From Prevotella sp. P2-180 (GTDB lineage Bacteria; Bacteroidota; Bacteroidia; Bacteroidales; Bacteroidaceae), in NCBI RefSeq assembly GCF_002251435.1, contig NZ_NPJI01000082.1:1-64000 (forward strand): 64,000 nucleotides of DNA, written 5' to 3'. The notes beneath the pieces are model-generated. The model was not told the DNA's origin and searched no databases. It saw only the letters and a list, made by a program, of their open reading frames with translations. This document shows, piece after piece, positions 38,532 to 47,305 of the stretch. The position numbers and the translations under genes are program-made. Each line of letters begins with the position of its first letter. Position 1 is the stretch's first letter.

Positions 38532-38604
38532 AGCGGAAAACGGGGCTCAAACCCGCGACCCCCAGCTTGGAAGGCTAGTGCTCTATCAACTGAGCTATTT
38601 CCGC
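38532..38604 (-). tRNA. tRNA-Gly (TCC)
   Basis: 73 nt. Acceptor gcggaaa / tttccgc, anticodon loop cttccaa with anticodon TCC. Seven bases from the next tRNA. Confidence 0.93.
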
Positions 38605-38629
38605 ATTTCTAAAAAACCTAATCATTAAG

Positions 38630-38712
38630 TGGGTGCTGATGGATTCGAACCACCGAAGTCGAAAGACAGCAGATTTACAGTCTGCCCCATTTGGCCACTC
38701 TGGAAAACACCC
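38630..38712 (-). tRNA. tRNA-Tyr (GTA)
   Basis: 83 nt with a long variable arm, as expected for tRNA-Tyr. Acceptor gggtgtt / agcaccc, anticodon loop ctgtaaa with anticodon GTA. Confidence 0.93.
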
Positions 38713-38733
38713 ATGACTAAGTTTCTTCTTTTG

Positions 38734-38807
38734 AGCCTCTTGTCGGATTCGAACCAACGACCCCGAGATTACAAATCACGTGCTCTGGCCAACTGAGCTA
38801 AAGAGGC
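38734..38807 (-). tRNA. tRNA-Thr (TGT)
   Basis: 74 nt. Acceptor gcctctt / aagaggc, anticodon loop tttgtaa with anticodon TGT. First tRNA after the promoter at 38861-38890. Confidence 0.93.
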
Positions 38808-38860
38808 TTGTACCTTCAGCCGATTACCGCTTTTATGCAGCTGCTGTCGGAAATCGGCTG

Positions 38861-38890
38861 CAAAGGTACGCATTATTTTTGAATTACCAA
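38861..38890 (-). promoter_or_regulatory. Promoter of the tRNA-tuf unit
   Basis: Minus strand -33 TTG within TTTTGG (38888-38890), 19-bp spacer, -7 TACCTTTG (38861-38868). A 9-bp inverted repeat cagccgatt / aatcggctg (38817-38825, 38852-38860) sits between it and the first tRNA. Confidence 0.7.
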
Positions 38891-38908
38891 AACTTTTCGC
38901 CGTTTTTT

Positions 38909-39208
38909 TTAGTAATTTCTCGTTTTTTCTTTAAATTTCTGCAGTTGAACCCGCATGGAATCAACACAAAGGTCGATAGACTCCTCAAAAGTGTCACTTA
39001 CCTTCTCAACGAACAATGTCGTGCCTGGCACATTGACTGAGATAGCCGCTTCCTTGTTTTGAGCCGTTGCCGGTTTTACAACTTTTAATTGCACCTCTAC
39101 TTTCTGAATATCTTCGTAAGACTTCTCTAACTTGGCGACTTTCTTTTCGATGAACGCCTGTAACTTCTCGGTAGCGTCAAAATGAATTGACTGAATCTTT
39201 ATCTCCAT
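38909..39208 (-). CDS. hpf: Ribosome hibernation-promoting factor, short form
   Basis: 99 residues: MEIKIQSIHFDATEKLQAFI, then EKKVAKLEKSYEDIQKVEVQ and EAAISVNVPGTTLFVEK, the beta-alpha fold of the HPF/RaiA family without the extra C-terminal dimerisation domain. It would inactivate ribosomes in stationary phase. It follows the recombinase gene by 19 bp. Confidence 0.88.
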   Translation of the reverse strand: MEIKIQSIHFDATEKLQAFIEKKVAKLEKSYEDIQKVEVQLKVVKPATAQNKEAAISVNVPGTTLFVEKVSDTFEESIDLCVDSMRVQLQKFKEKTRNY

Positions 39209-39227
39209 AAATTCAAAATTTAAAGGG

Positions 39228-40109
39228 TTATGCCCTTGGATGGGCTTGTTTATAAACTCGCTTTAGCTGCTCAAATGTGGTATGGGTGTAGATCTCTGTT
39301 GTAGAGAGACTCTCATGACCAAGCAGCTTTTTTACACTTTCTAATCCTGCACCGTTGTTGAGAAGTGCAGTCGCATAGGTGTGCCTTAGCACGTGTGGCG
39401 ACCGTTTCTTCATCGTTGTCACCTTTCCAAGTGAGTTTTTCACAAGGGTTGCCAACAAGCTTTCCGATATCCTTTGTCCTTTTTCATTTGTGAAGAACGC
39501 CTCTGTTTGCCTTGAGCTTTTTGCGTCACGCTCCTGCATATATTTCAGCAACGTCTCGTGCAGTTCCTCGCCAAAAGGTATTATCCTTTGCTTGTTTCGC
39601 TTTCCGGTGACCTTTATGGTGCGCTGGTTGAAATCGATGTCGGTGTCGTTGAGTCCTATGAGCTCTGACCTTCTTACCCCTGTTTCGTATATCATTATTA
39701 TAATGGTACGCGCGAGGATGCTTTTGTAGGTCGTGTCCCACATCTCCTCATTGTCTATCAGTCGGTCCATGTCGGTCTCCCTGACAAACTGGGGCAGTGG
39801 CTTTGCCTTTTTCGGAGCCTTTATCAGATGGGCGGGATTTTTGGTCACCAACCCCCTTTTCATTCCGAATCGGTACAAGGCTCGTAGTGCGGAAAGACGC
39901 CGGCATACGGAAGAGGCGCTATTTCCTCTGTCCATCATGCTTTCCATCCACCCTCGGACTATGTCCTGGTCGATGTCCTCCCACGTAAGATGGCTATCAA
40001 GACTGGTGAAGAATGCCATGAAGTCGTTGAGGTCAGCCTCATAGTCTTTCACTGTTTTCGGCGACATGTTTCGCTCGAATTGCATGTATTCAACAAATCT
40101 TTTAACCAT
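39228..40109 (-). CDS. Tyrosine recombinase, XerC/XerD type
   Basis: 293 residues. N-terminal SAM-like core-binding domain (FVEYMQFERNMSPKTVKDYE), then the catalytic domain with Arg in TGVRRSELIGL, HVLRHTYATAL (H and R), and LLGHESLSTTEIYTHTT holding the terminal His and Tyr. Length and ends match chromosomal Xer proteins that resolve dimers at dif. Whether it is XerC or XerD is not decided. No attachment sites are adjacent, so it is probably not an element integrase. Confidence 0.88.
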   Translation of the reverse strand: MVKRFVEYMQFERNMSPKTVKDYEADLNDFMAFFTSLDSHLTWEDIDQDIVRGWMESMMDRGNSASSVCRRLSALRALYRFGMKRGLVTKNPAHLIKAPKKAKPLPQFVRETDMDRLIDNEEMWDTTYKSILARTIIIMIYETGVRRSELIGLNDTDIDFNQRTIKVTGKRNKQRIIPFGEELHETLLKYMQERDAKSSRQTEAFFTNEKGQRISESLLATLVKNSLGKVTTMKKRSPHVLRHTYATALLNNGAGLESVKKLLGHESLSTTEIYTHTTFEQLKRVYKQAHPRA

Positions 40110-40186
40110 CTTTCCACCGCATTATTAGTTTTCAGCAGCGAATTTACGGAAAATATTTGAAACTACCAAATTTTTTTGAGGTTTTT

Positions 40187-40378
40187 TTATTCCTCAGTAG
40201 CTCTCAGTTTCTGTACGTAAATGGCGCGCTCCATCTTAAGTCTCTTAAGAACAGAGGGTTTGTCGAACTGCTGACGTGCACGGAGTTCTTTTACGACACC
40301 TGTCTTTTCAAACTTTCTCTTGAACTTCTTGAGGGCTTTCTCGATGTTCTCGCCTTCCTTTACTGGTACAATAATCAT
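40187..40378 (-). CDS. rpsU: Ribosomal protein S21
   Basis: 63 residues: MIIVPVKEGENIEKALKKFK, RKFEKTGVVKELRARQQFDK, then a basic tail. Typical Bacteroidota S21. It precedes the recombinase gene by 77 bp on the same strand. Confidence 0.95.
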   Translation of the reverse strand: MIIVPVKEGENIEKALKKFKRKFEKTGVVKELRARQQFDKPSVLKRLKMERAIYVQKLRATEE

Positions 40379-40553
40379 TTTGCTTTTTTGTTTTAAAATT
40401 TTAAATTAAACTTATATTCTCTATGGGCTTTTGCCCGAAAGTGGGTGCAAAATTACTGCTATTTTACCAAATAGACAACTTTTTTACCAAATATTTTCAG
40501 TTTATTGTGAAAAAAAAGTCGTTTTGTGCGAAAAATCGACATATATCCCTATG

Positions 40554-42353
40554 TTATAGGCCTTTTTGAAGCTTGCTGCATGCTTCTTCAAGCCATACTA
40601 GATCATCGTCGTCAAGGTATGGCGAGAGCTTCTCATATACCGTCTTATGATATTCGTCAAGCCATTGTATTTCTTCTGGAGTAAGCATTTCTGCATCTAT
40701 GGGCTTTTTGTCTATCGGACAGAGTGTAAGGGGCTCTATTTCGAGGAAGTCGCCGAACTCGGTGGTCATATAATGGCGTATGAGAGTTGTATTTTCCGTC
40801 CTTACACCGAATTTTCCAGCTAGATATAGTCCGGGCTCCACCGTCACGGTCATTCCTGATTTAAGAGGCGCGGGTTTCCATTCCATGCGGAACTGGTGCG
40901 GTCCTTCATGTACGTTGAGGTATGAGCCTACTCCGTGACCTGTGCCGTGAAGGTAGTTGAGTCCCTCGCGCCACATAGCCTGACGTGCGAGCATGTCGAG
41001 CTGTGTGCCACTGGCGTTAGCCGGAAACTTACACATCTGCAGATCGATATGTCCTTTCAGTACCAATGTGTAGACATGTTTCATTTCTTCCGTAAGTGAT
41101 CCCAATGCTATTGTTCGTGTTATATCTGTAGTTCCATCGAGGTATTGCGCACCACTGTCCAGCAGCAGCAAGCCTTCAGCTTTCAGTTCTGCGTCTGTTT
41201 CTGGCGTTGCCTCATAATGTACTATTGCACCGTGTTCCCCGTAGCCTGCAATAGTGTCGAACGAGATGTCGCGGAAGAGTGGTTGTTGTGCCCTTAGCGC
41301 GGTGAGTTTTTCATCGGCCGACATTTCTGTCACACCGCCTTTTTCCACAGCTGGCAATAGCCAACGGAGGAATTTTACCATTGCCACTCCGTCTTTTATC
41401 ATTGCGTTGCGATAGCCTTCTATCTCCACCTCGTTCTTTATTGCCTTCATTGCCGGTATTGGCGATGCTGCCATAATCTTCGGGCGCTCGCCGTAGGCTT
41501 TGTATAAGGTATAAGATGTTTCGGAAGGGTCCATGAGTATGTTATATCCCTGATAGTTTCCCAAGCCATTGACCACGTTAGGATATTCGTCGGTGGTAAT
41601 GCCTGCTTTCTTCAGGTAGTCCTTTACCTCTTGACCGAGTTTCCGACTGTCGACATATAGGGTTACTTTGCTCTCGTCGACAAGCAGGTAAGCCACTGCC
41701 ACGGGATTGCAGTGTACGTCGCTTCCCCTGAGATTTAGTGTCCATGCTATATCGTCGAGTGCCGACACAAGCATGCCCGAGGCATGTATTTTTTTCAGTT
41801 CTTCCCTTATCCTTCTTATCTTGCTTTCTGCCGTCTCGCCTGCATATTTCAGGTCATGTATCTCCACCTTGTTTTCAGGTATGGATGGCCTGTCTGTCCA
41901 GATGATGTCTAACGGGTCGAAATTGGTCCTTATGGTTATTCCTCCTTGGCGTCTAAGTTCGGCAGCGAGGCTTTCCACAGTGTCTACGGAGTTCACCATG
42001 CCGTCGATACCAACCACAGCCCCGTCCTTTTGTGAGAGTTTTTGTCCGAGCCATTCGGATATGGACGGTGTGCCTTCTATCTTTAGTTTCATCAGCGTGA
42101 ATCCCGTGCCTTGAAGTTGCTCTTCGGCTGCAAGGAAATAACGTGAGTCTGTCCACAATGCCGCACTGTCCATGGTTACCACGGCAGTGCCTGCCGACCC
42201 GTTGAAACCGCTGATAAATTCGCGTCCTTTCCAGTGGTCGGGCACGTATTCTCCATTGTGTGGGTCGGTGCTGGGAAATATGAAGGCGTCAACCTTCTCT
42301 TGTTTCATAAGTTCTCTTAGAGAGTCTAACCTGCTTGTGATTGTTGTATTCAT
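40554..42353 (-). CDS. Xaa-Pro aminopeptidase (M24B, aminopeptidase P)
   Basis: 599 residues from the ATG at 42353, chosen because homologues begin M-N-x-T-I; a start at 42389 would add 12 residues. Two creatinase-type N-terminal domains (DAFIFPSTDPHNGEYVPDHW) precede the pita-bread catalytic domain with the metal ligands in LLLDSGAQYLDGTTDITRTI (two Asp), GTGHGVGSYLNVHEGPHQ (His), and TVEPGLYLAGKFGVRTENT (two Glu). It cleaves N-terminal residues before proline. No signal peptide, so cytosolic. Confidence 0.92.
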   Translation of the reverse strand: MNTTITSRLDSLRELMKQEKVDAFIFPSTDPHNGEYVPDHWKGREFISGFNGSAGTAVVTMDSAALWTDSRYFLAAEEQLQGTGFTLMKLKIEGTPSISEWLGQKLSQKDGAVVGIDGMVNSVDTVESLAAELRRQGGITIRTNFDPLDIIWTDRPSIPENKVEIHDLKYAGETAESKIRRIREELKKIHASGMLVSALDDIAWTLNLRGSDVHCNPVAVAYLLVDESKVTLYVDSRKLGQEVKDYLKKAGITTDEYPNVVNGLGNYQGYNILMDPSETSYTLYKAYGERPKIMAASPIPAMKAIKNEVEIEGYRNAMIKDGVAMVKFLRWLLPAVEKGGVTEMSADEKLTALRAQQPLFRDISFDTIAGYGEHGAIVHYEATPETDAELKAEGLLLLDSGAQYLDGTTDITRTIALGSLTEEMKHVYTLVLKGHIDLQMCKFPANASGTQLDMLARQAMWREGLNYLHGTGHGVGSYLNVHEGPHQFRMEWKPAPLKSGMTVTVEPGLYLAGKFGVRTENTTLIRHYMTTEFGDFLEIEPLTLCPIDKKPIDAEMLTPEEIQWLDEYHKTVYEKLSPYLDDDDLVWLEEACSKLQKGL

Positions 42354-42413
42354 AGTGAAACTTAGTTTTGAAAATAATGAATCTCGCAATTCGAGTACAT
42401 TCGCTTCTCATTG

Positions 42414-42444
42414 CAAAAATACTTATTATTTGTCCATTTTCCAA
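42414..42444 (-). promoter_or_regulatory. Promoter of the aminopeptidase P gene
   Basis: Minus strand -33 TTG (42442-42444), 20-bp spacer, -7 TATTTTTG (42414-42421). Both candidate start codons are downstream. Confidence 0.6.
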
Positions 42445-42538
42445 GACATTGACAAATATTTATCCAAATTTAACGCTTTTAGAAACATTATCTCAACTAT
42501 ATGATACGAAATAGGGTGATAATACCGAAAAACTTTCG

Positions 42539-42546
42539 TACCTTTG
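42539..42546 (+). promoter_or_regulatory. -7 element for the GH95 gene
   Basis: TACCTTTG, 31 bp before the ATG at 42578. No clear -33 element, which suggests activator dependence. Confidence 0.5.
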
Positions 42547-42577
42547 CAAGCAGAAAAAAACATAAAACATAAATATA

Positions 42578-45055
42578 ATGAAGAAGACTTTTTTATTCGT
42601 ATTGTCTGTTATGGCTACAGTGACAGCCACGGCGCAAGACCTAAGGCTATGGTATAGCCATCCGGCAGAGACATGGACCGACGCACTGCCAGTGGGCAAC
42701 TCCCGCATGGGAGCGATGGTGTTTGGAGGCGTGGAACAGGAAGAGCTTCAGCTCAACGAGGAGACTTTCTGGGCCGGAGGTCCTCACAACAATATCAGTT
42801 CCAAAGGGTATGCGGCACTGGGAGAGATACGTCAGATGGTGTTTCAAGAAAAATTTGGAGAGGCACAGAAACTTATCGACGGAACTTTCTTCACCGGCCA
42901 GCATGGCATGCGATACCTGCCTCTTGGATCGCTGAAGGTAAAATACGACTACTCGGCTCTTGAGAAGGTTCCTACTACACTTGAGTCGAAACGCCCTTCA
43001 TATACTCGTTCGCTAAATATCGGCACTGCAACAGCCGACGTGAACTATAATGTGGGGGCTGCAACATACAGCCGTAAGGTGTTTGCCTCCATGACAGACA
43101 ACGTGATTGTAGTAAGGCTTGAGACAAGCATCGACAACACTCTCGCCTTCTCACTTGCATACGACTGTCCGAAAGAGCTTAACCCGCAGGTGAGTGCCAA
43201 GGGCGCAACGATGACCATGCGTTGCCATGGCGTTGAGCAGGAGGGCATAAAGCCGGCACTCAACGCAGAGTGTCGAGTGGCAGTACAGACAGACGGACGG
43301 GTGAAAGCCCTTAACGGCAACATCTTCGTGTCGAATGCCAATAGCGCCACATTATATATAATAGGTGCTACAAACTTCATAAACTACCACGACGTGTCGG
43401 GCAATGCCTCAAAGCGTTGCGACTCCATGCTGAAGAAAGCAATGAAGAAAAGCTATAACCAGTTGCTCGACGAACACATAAGGAAATACAAGTCGCAGTA
43501 CGACCGTGTATGTCTCAACATTCCAGCCACCAAGGCTTCTGAGGCTGAGACCGACGAGCGTGTGAAGAACTTCAACACAAACGATGACCTTAATCTTGTG
43601 GCATTGCTCTACCAGTATGGCCGCTACCTGCTCATCAGTTCGTCGCAGCCAGGCGGACAGCCCGCTAACCTGCAGGGCGTGTGGAACAGTTCGATGTATG
43701 CTCCCTGGGACAGTAAGTATACCATCAACATAAATGCAGAGATGAACTACTGGCCAGCCGAGGTCACCAACCTCAGCGAATGTCATGAGCCATTGTTTTC
43801 GATGATAGACGACCTTGCCGTCACCGGACGTGATGCAGCTTCAAAACTCTATGGAGCCCGTGGCTGGACTGCCCATCACAATACCGACATCTGGCGTGTG
43901 ACCGGTCCTATCGACATGGCATATTACGGCATGTGGCCCAATGGAGGCGCATGGCTTGCCCAACATCTCTGGCAACACTATCTCTTCACGGCAGACAAAG
44001 ACTTTCTTCGCCGTCATTACGATGCCCTTCGCGGCACTGCCGACTTCTATATGAGCAATTTGGTGAAACACCCTCAGACCGGATGGCTCGTCACCGTGCC
44101 TTCCATGTCGCCGGAACATGGTTACGACAAGTCGGGCGCAAGCATTGTGGCCGGTTGCACGATGGACAACCAGATAGCCTTCGACGCTCTTTATTCCACA
44201 CTTCTTGCCACACGTGAGCTTGGCGGCAACAAGGCTTACGAAGACTCTTTGGTGAGTGTGATAAGCCAGTTGCCTCCTATGCAGATAGGCCGTCATAACC
44301 AAGTACAGGAATGGCTTGTAGATGCCGACAATCCACGTGACGAGCATCGTCATATCTCCCATCTCTACGGTCTATATCCAAGCAACCAGATTTCTCCTAC
44401 AGCCAATCCTCTTCTTTTCCAGGCTGCCCGCAACACGCTTTTGCAGCGTGGCGACATGGCTACCGGATGGAGCATTGGCTGGAAGATAAACTTCTGGGCT
44501 CGAATGCTAGACGGCGACCATGCCTTCCGTATCATCCGCAACATGCTCTGTCTTCTCCCGAGCGATGCTGTGGCGAAAGACTATCCCAACGGCCGCACCT
44601 ATCGCAATCTCTTTGACGCTCATCCGCCATTCCAGATAGATGGTAATTTCGGATTCACAGCTGGTGTGTCGGAGATGTTGCTGCAGAGTCACGACGGTGC
44701 CGTACAACTGCTTCCCGCACTTCCTGAGGAATGGAAGGAAGGCTGTGTAAAGGGCCTTGTTGCCCGTGGTGCGTTTGTAGTGGATATGGACTGGCAGGGC
44801 AGCCAGTTGCTAAAGGCACGTATAGTGTCACGGAACGGCGGAACACTTCGTCTGCGCTCATATGTGCCTCTGAAGGGCAAGGCCCTAAAGCCCGCCACCG
44901 GCACCTGTCCTAACGCTCTCCTCGCACCAGCCGAAGTAGCTAAACCACGCATATCAAACGAAATCACGCCCCAGTCTCCAATACTTCCTCGTATATATGA
45001 GTATGACGTGGAGACTGAGGCGGGAGATGTGGTTGAAGTGGAGAGAGGTGTTTAA
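42578..45055 (+). CDS. GH95 alpha-L-fucosidase or alpha-L-galactosidase, secreted
   Basis: 825 residues with signal peptide ([14 protein letters not shown]). N-terminal GH95 domain starting [20 protein letters not shown] and MGAMVFGG. The (alpha/alpha)6 barrel carries the family motifs [20 protein letters not shown] (the two catalytic-site Asn), [16 protein letters not shown] and [16 protein letters not shown] (Asp as general base partner). GH95 enzymes cleave alpha-1,2-fucose from glycans or L-galactose from plant polymers. It converges with the GH97 gene, overlapping it by 4 bp. Confidence 0.92.
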   Translation: MKKTFLFVLSVMATVTATAQDLRLWYSHPAETWTDALPVGNSRMGAMVFGGVEQEELQLNEETFWAGGPHNNISSKGYAALGEIRQMVFQEKFGEAQKLIDGTFFTGQHGMRYLPLGSLKVKYDYSALEKVPTTLESKRPSYTRSLNIGTATADVNYNVGAATYSRKVFASMTDNVIVVRLETSIDNTLAFSLAYDCPKELNPQVSAKGATMTMRCHGVEQEGIKPALNAECRVAVQTDGRVKALNGNIFVSNANSATLYIIGATNFINYHDVSGNASKRCDSMLKKAMKKSYNQLLDEHIRKYKSQYDRVCLNIPATKASEAETDERVKNFNTNDDLNLVALLYQYGRYLLISSSQPGGQPANLQGVWNSSMYAPWDSKYTININAEMNYWPAEVTNLSECHEPLFSMIDDLAVTGRDAASKLYGARGWTAHHNTDIWRVTGPIDMAYYGMWPNGGAWLAQHLWQHYLFTADKDFLRRHYDALRGTADFYMSNLVKHPQTGWLVTVPSMSPEHGYDKSGASIVAGCTMDNQIAFDALYSTLLATRELGGNKAYEDSLVSVISQLPPMQIGRHNQVQEWLVDADNPRDEHRHISHLYGLYPSNQISPTANPLLFQAARNTLLQRGDMATGWSIGWKINFWARMLDGDHAFRIIRNMLCLLPSDAVAKDYPNGRTYRNLFDAHPPFQIDGNFGFTAGVSEMLLQSHDGAVQLLPALPEEWKEGCVKGLVARGAFVVDMDWQGSQLLKARIVSRNGGTLRLRSYVPLKGKALKPATGTCPNALLAPAEVAKPRISNEITPQSPILPRIYEYDVETEAGDVVEVERGV

Positions 45056-47067
45056 TAGATCCTCGCCGCCCATCCGCCGCCAGAGGCGAGATGAATGTCG
45101 AGTTTTGTAGACTGGGTCACCGACTGCCTGCTGTGCTTGTAGTCGGTGGCCTCTTTTTCTGCGTTAACTCCGTCGGCGAAGATGTCGGCAGTGTAGGTGC
45201 CTTCGGGAAGGAAGGAGAGAGACAGCTGGATGTCGCGTGGAGTCCAGTCGGTGAGTGCGGCTACATACCATGTGTCGCCTTTGCGTCGCGCCAACACGGT
45301 GTATTCACCCATTTCTCCGTCAATGGCTATTGTCTCGTCAAACACAGTAGGCACTTGTGCTATAAAGTCGGTGCACTCTTGCTCGCGCTCGTATTTCGTA
45401 GGACTGTCGGCAAGCATTTGTAGCGGGGCCTCGAAGGTGGCGTACATGGCCATTTGGTGTACCCTTGTGCCTTGGCTCATGGGATGGTCGTTGTTGCCGA
45501 AGAAGTTGTCTCTGCGGGCATTGTCCATGGCTCCAGGGGTATAGTCCATAGATCCTGTGAGCATTCTGAGGTAAGGTATGGTCACGTCATATCTCGGCTG
45601 GTTATGTAGCGGTCCGTCTCCCACGCGTGGTTCCCATTTTGAGTTTTCCAGTCCTTTCACGCCTTCAAAGTTGAGTATGTTTGGATATGGCCGTTGAATA
45701 CCGGCAGGTTTCAATCCGTGATAGTCGAGCAGCAACTTGTGTCTTGCGGCACTTTCGGCTATACTGTATGCAGACCTTGTCACCTGCTGGTCGTCACGGT
45801 CAAAGAAGTCAACCTTAAATCCCTTTATGCCCATGTCGGCATAGTGTTTCATTATTTCGTCGGTCTGTGCAATGTCGCCGTCGGGATTGTTTCTGATGAG
45901 ATTTCTCCAGCTCGACCAAAGTATTATACCAACTCCACGTCTTTTGCCGTAGTCGATGAGTGTCTTGAGGTCAATGTCGGGGTTCAGTCCTTCCGTAAGC
46001 GATTCGGAGTTGCTCCATCCTTCGTCTATTATAATATACTCAATACTATTTTTTGCAGCAAAGTCGATATAGTATTTGTATGTAGGTGTATTCATGCCCG
46101 ACTTGAAGTCCACTCCGGTGATGTTGGTATTGTTCCACCAGTCCCATGCCACCTTTCCCGGTTTTATCCACTGCGTGTCGCCTATGCGGCATTCCGGGGC
46201 GAGCAGCTGTGCCACGTCGCAGTCCATTAGCTTTCGGTCTTCTCTCGTCACCACTACTGCACGCCAAGGCAGTGTCTGTCGTCCTGATAGTCTTGCTATG
46301 TAAGCGTTACGTTTCTTAGGCACAATGTTTAGTCTCGAATATCCTCCTATCTCTTGTTCAGCGGGACATGGCGCAAACGCTGCTTTCAGCATGTTGCCCT
46401 CACCCTTTACAAGCATCATGCCTGGGTAGTTTTCCACTCCCGCATCCATCACCACGGCCTTTCTGCCCTCTGGAAGGCATACTGCGAGAGGTGCTATGGC
46501 CAGCGAGTCGGAGTACATTTCCGACAGGCGTTGTTCGTCGTAGTAAGACTCAAACGAGTAGCACCATCGTTCGCCGCCCCTGTTGTCGTTCACATATGGC
46601 ACAAAAGCCTTGTAATCGTCGGCGAAGCGAAATTCTGCTGTCTCGTTGTCTACCACACGTTCCCGTTTGCCGTTGTCGGTCAAGATGCGGTAGGCCGCAA
46701 AATCGTCATAAGCCCTCAGTTCCACGCTCACTCCGTTGGCAAAGGCGAGAGTCACCGTCTGGTATTGTTCCCTAATCTGTTTACGTTTTGCATAAAACAG
46801 GTTCACGGTTTTGTCAACGTTTTTTCTTGCAGTTTCTTTTGCAGCCTGGGAGATACTTTTTTTCCCGCCGATGGAAATGTTAATGGCAGAAGGCAAAATG
46901 ACATTTTTCCCGTCTTGTTCCACTTTCCATGTCATACCCTCCGTGTTTGTCACTGCGGTCACCTTCAGTGTTCCGTCAGGCGATGTCACTACAGTAGTTT
47001 TCTCTTTCGCTGCCCATAATGTCTGGCATGCAAACATCATGGCGATAATTGTGGTAATGGTTTTCAT
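45052..47067 (-). CDS. GH97 alpha-glycosidase
   Basis: 671 residues with signal peptide [20 protein letters not shown]-terminal beta-sandwich, then a barrel with [47 protein letters not shown] and [14 protein letters not shown], then [10 protein letters not shown]. The Asp in KVDF is at the site of the nucleophile of retaining GH97 enzymes such as alpha-galactosidases, whereas inverting SusB-type glucosidases lack it. So alpha-galactosidase is the better guess. A -7 TATCTTTG lies at 47093-47100. Confidence 0.9.
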   Translation of the reverse strand: MKTITTIIAMMFACQTLWAAKEKTTVVTSPDGTLKVTAVTNTEGMTWKVEQDGKNVILPSAINISIGGKKSISQAAKETARKNVDKTVNLFYAKRKQIREQYQTVTLAFANGVSVELRAYDDFAAYRILTDNGKRERVVDNETAEFRFADDYKAFVPYVNDNRGGERWCYSFESYYDEQRLSEMYSDSLAIAPLAVCLPEGRKAVVMDAGVENYPGMMLVKGEGNMLKAAFAPCPAEQEIGGYSRLNIVPKKRNAYIARLSGRQTLPWRAVVVTREDRKLMDCDVAQLLAPECRIGDTQWIKPGKVAWDWWNNTNITGVDFKSGMNTPTYKYYIDFAAKNSIEYIIIDEGWSNSESLTEGLNPDIDLKTLIDYGKRRGVGIILWSSWRNLIRNNPDGDIAQTDEIMKHYADMGIKGFKVDFFDRDDQQVTRSAYSIAESAARHKLLLDYHGLKPAGIQRPYPNILNFEGVKGLENSKWEPRVGDGPLHNQPRYDVTIPYLRMLTGSMDYTPGAMDNARRDNFFGNNDHPMSQGTRVHQMAMYATFEAPLQMLADSPTKYEREQECTDFIAQVPTVFDETIAIDGEMGEYTVLARRKGDTWYVAALTDWTPRDIQLSLSFLPEGTYTADIFADGVNAEKEATDYKHSRQSVTQSTKLDIHLASGGGWAARIY

Positions 47068-47235
47068 TTACGTTATTATTGGTTTGCGACGGCAAAGATA
47101 GCAAAAAATATCTTATCCACACACTAAATGCCAATTTTTTTTGGAATAATATATCTTCAATACCTTCAGTTTGCTGAAGTGTTTCAAGACATATGCTGGC
47201 TTTTCAATGTTTTTTGCAGAAAAGTTTGTTATTTT

Positions 47236-47267
47236 TTGGTGGTAATGAAAAATTTGTATAAATTTGC
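47236..47267 (+). promoter_or_regulatory. Promoter of the hybrid two-component gene
   Basis: -33 TTTG (47236-47239), 20-bp spacer, -7 TAAATTTG (47260-47267), 39 bp before the start codon. Confidence 0.6.
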
Positions 47268-47305
47268 ACACCTACAAATTGAAATATAACTAAATAAGAA
47301 AAAGG

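Noticed and set aside
39228..40109. Integrase of a mobile element
   Set aside because: Flanked by hpf and rpsU in a housekeeping context, with no attachment sites or cargo; a Xer-type chromosomal recombinase is more likely.
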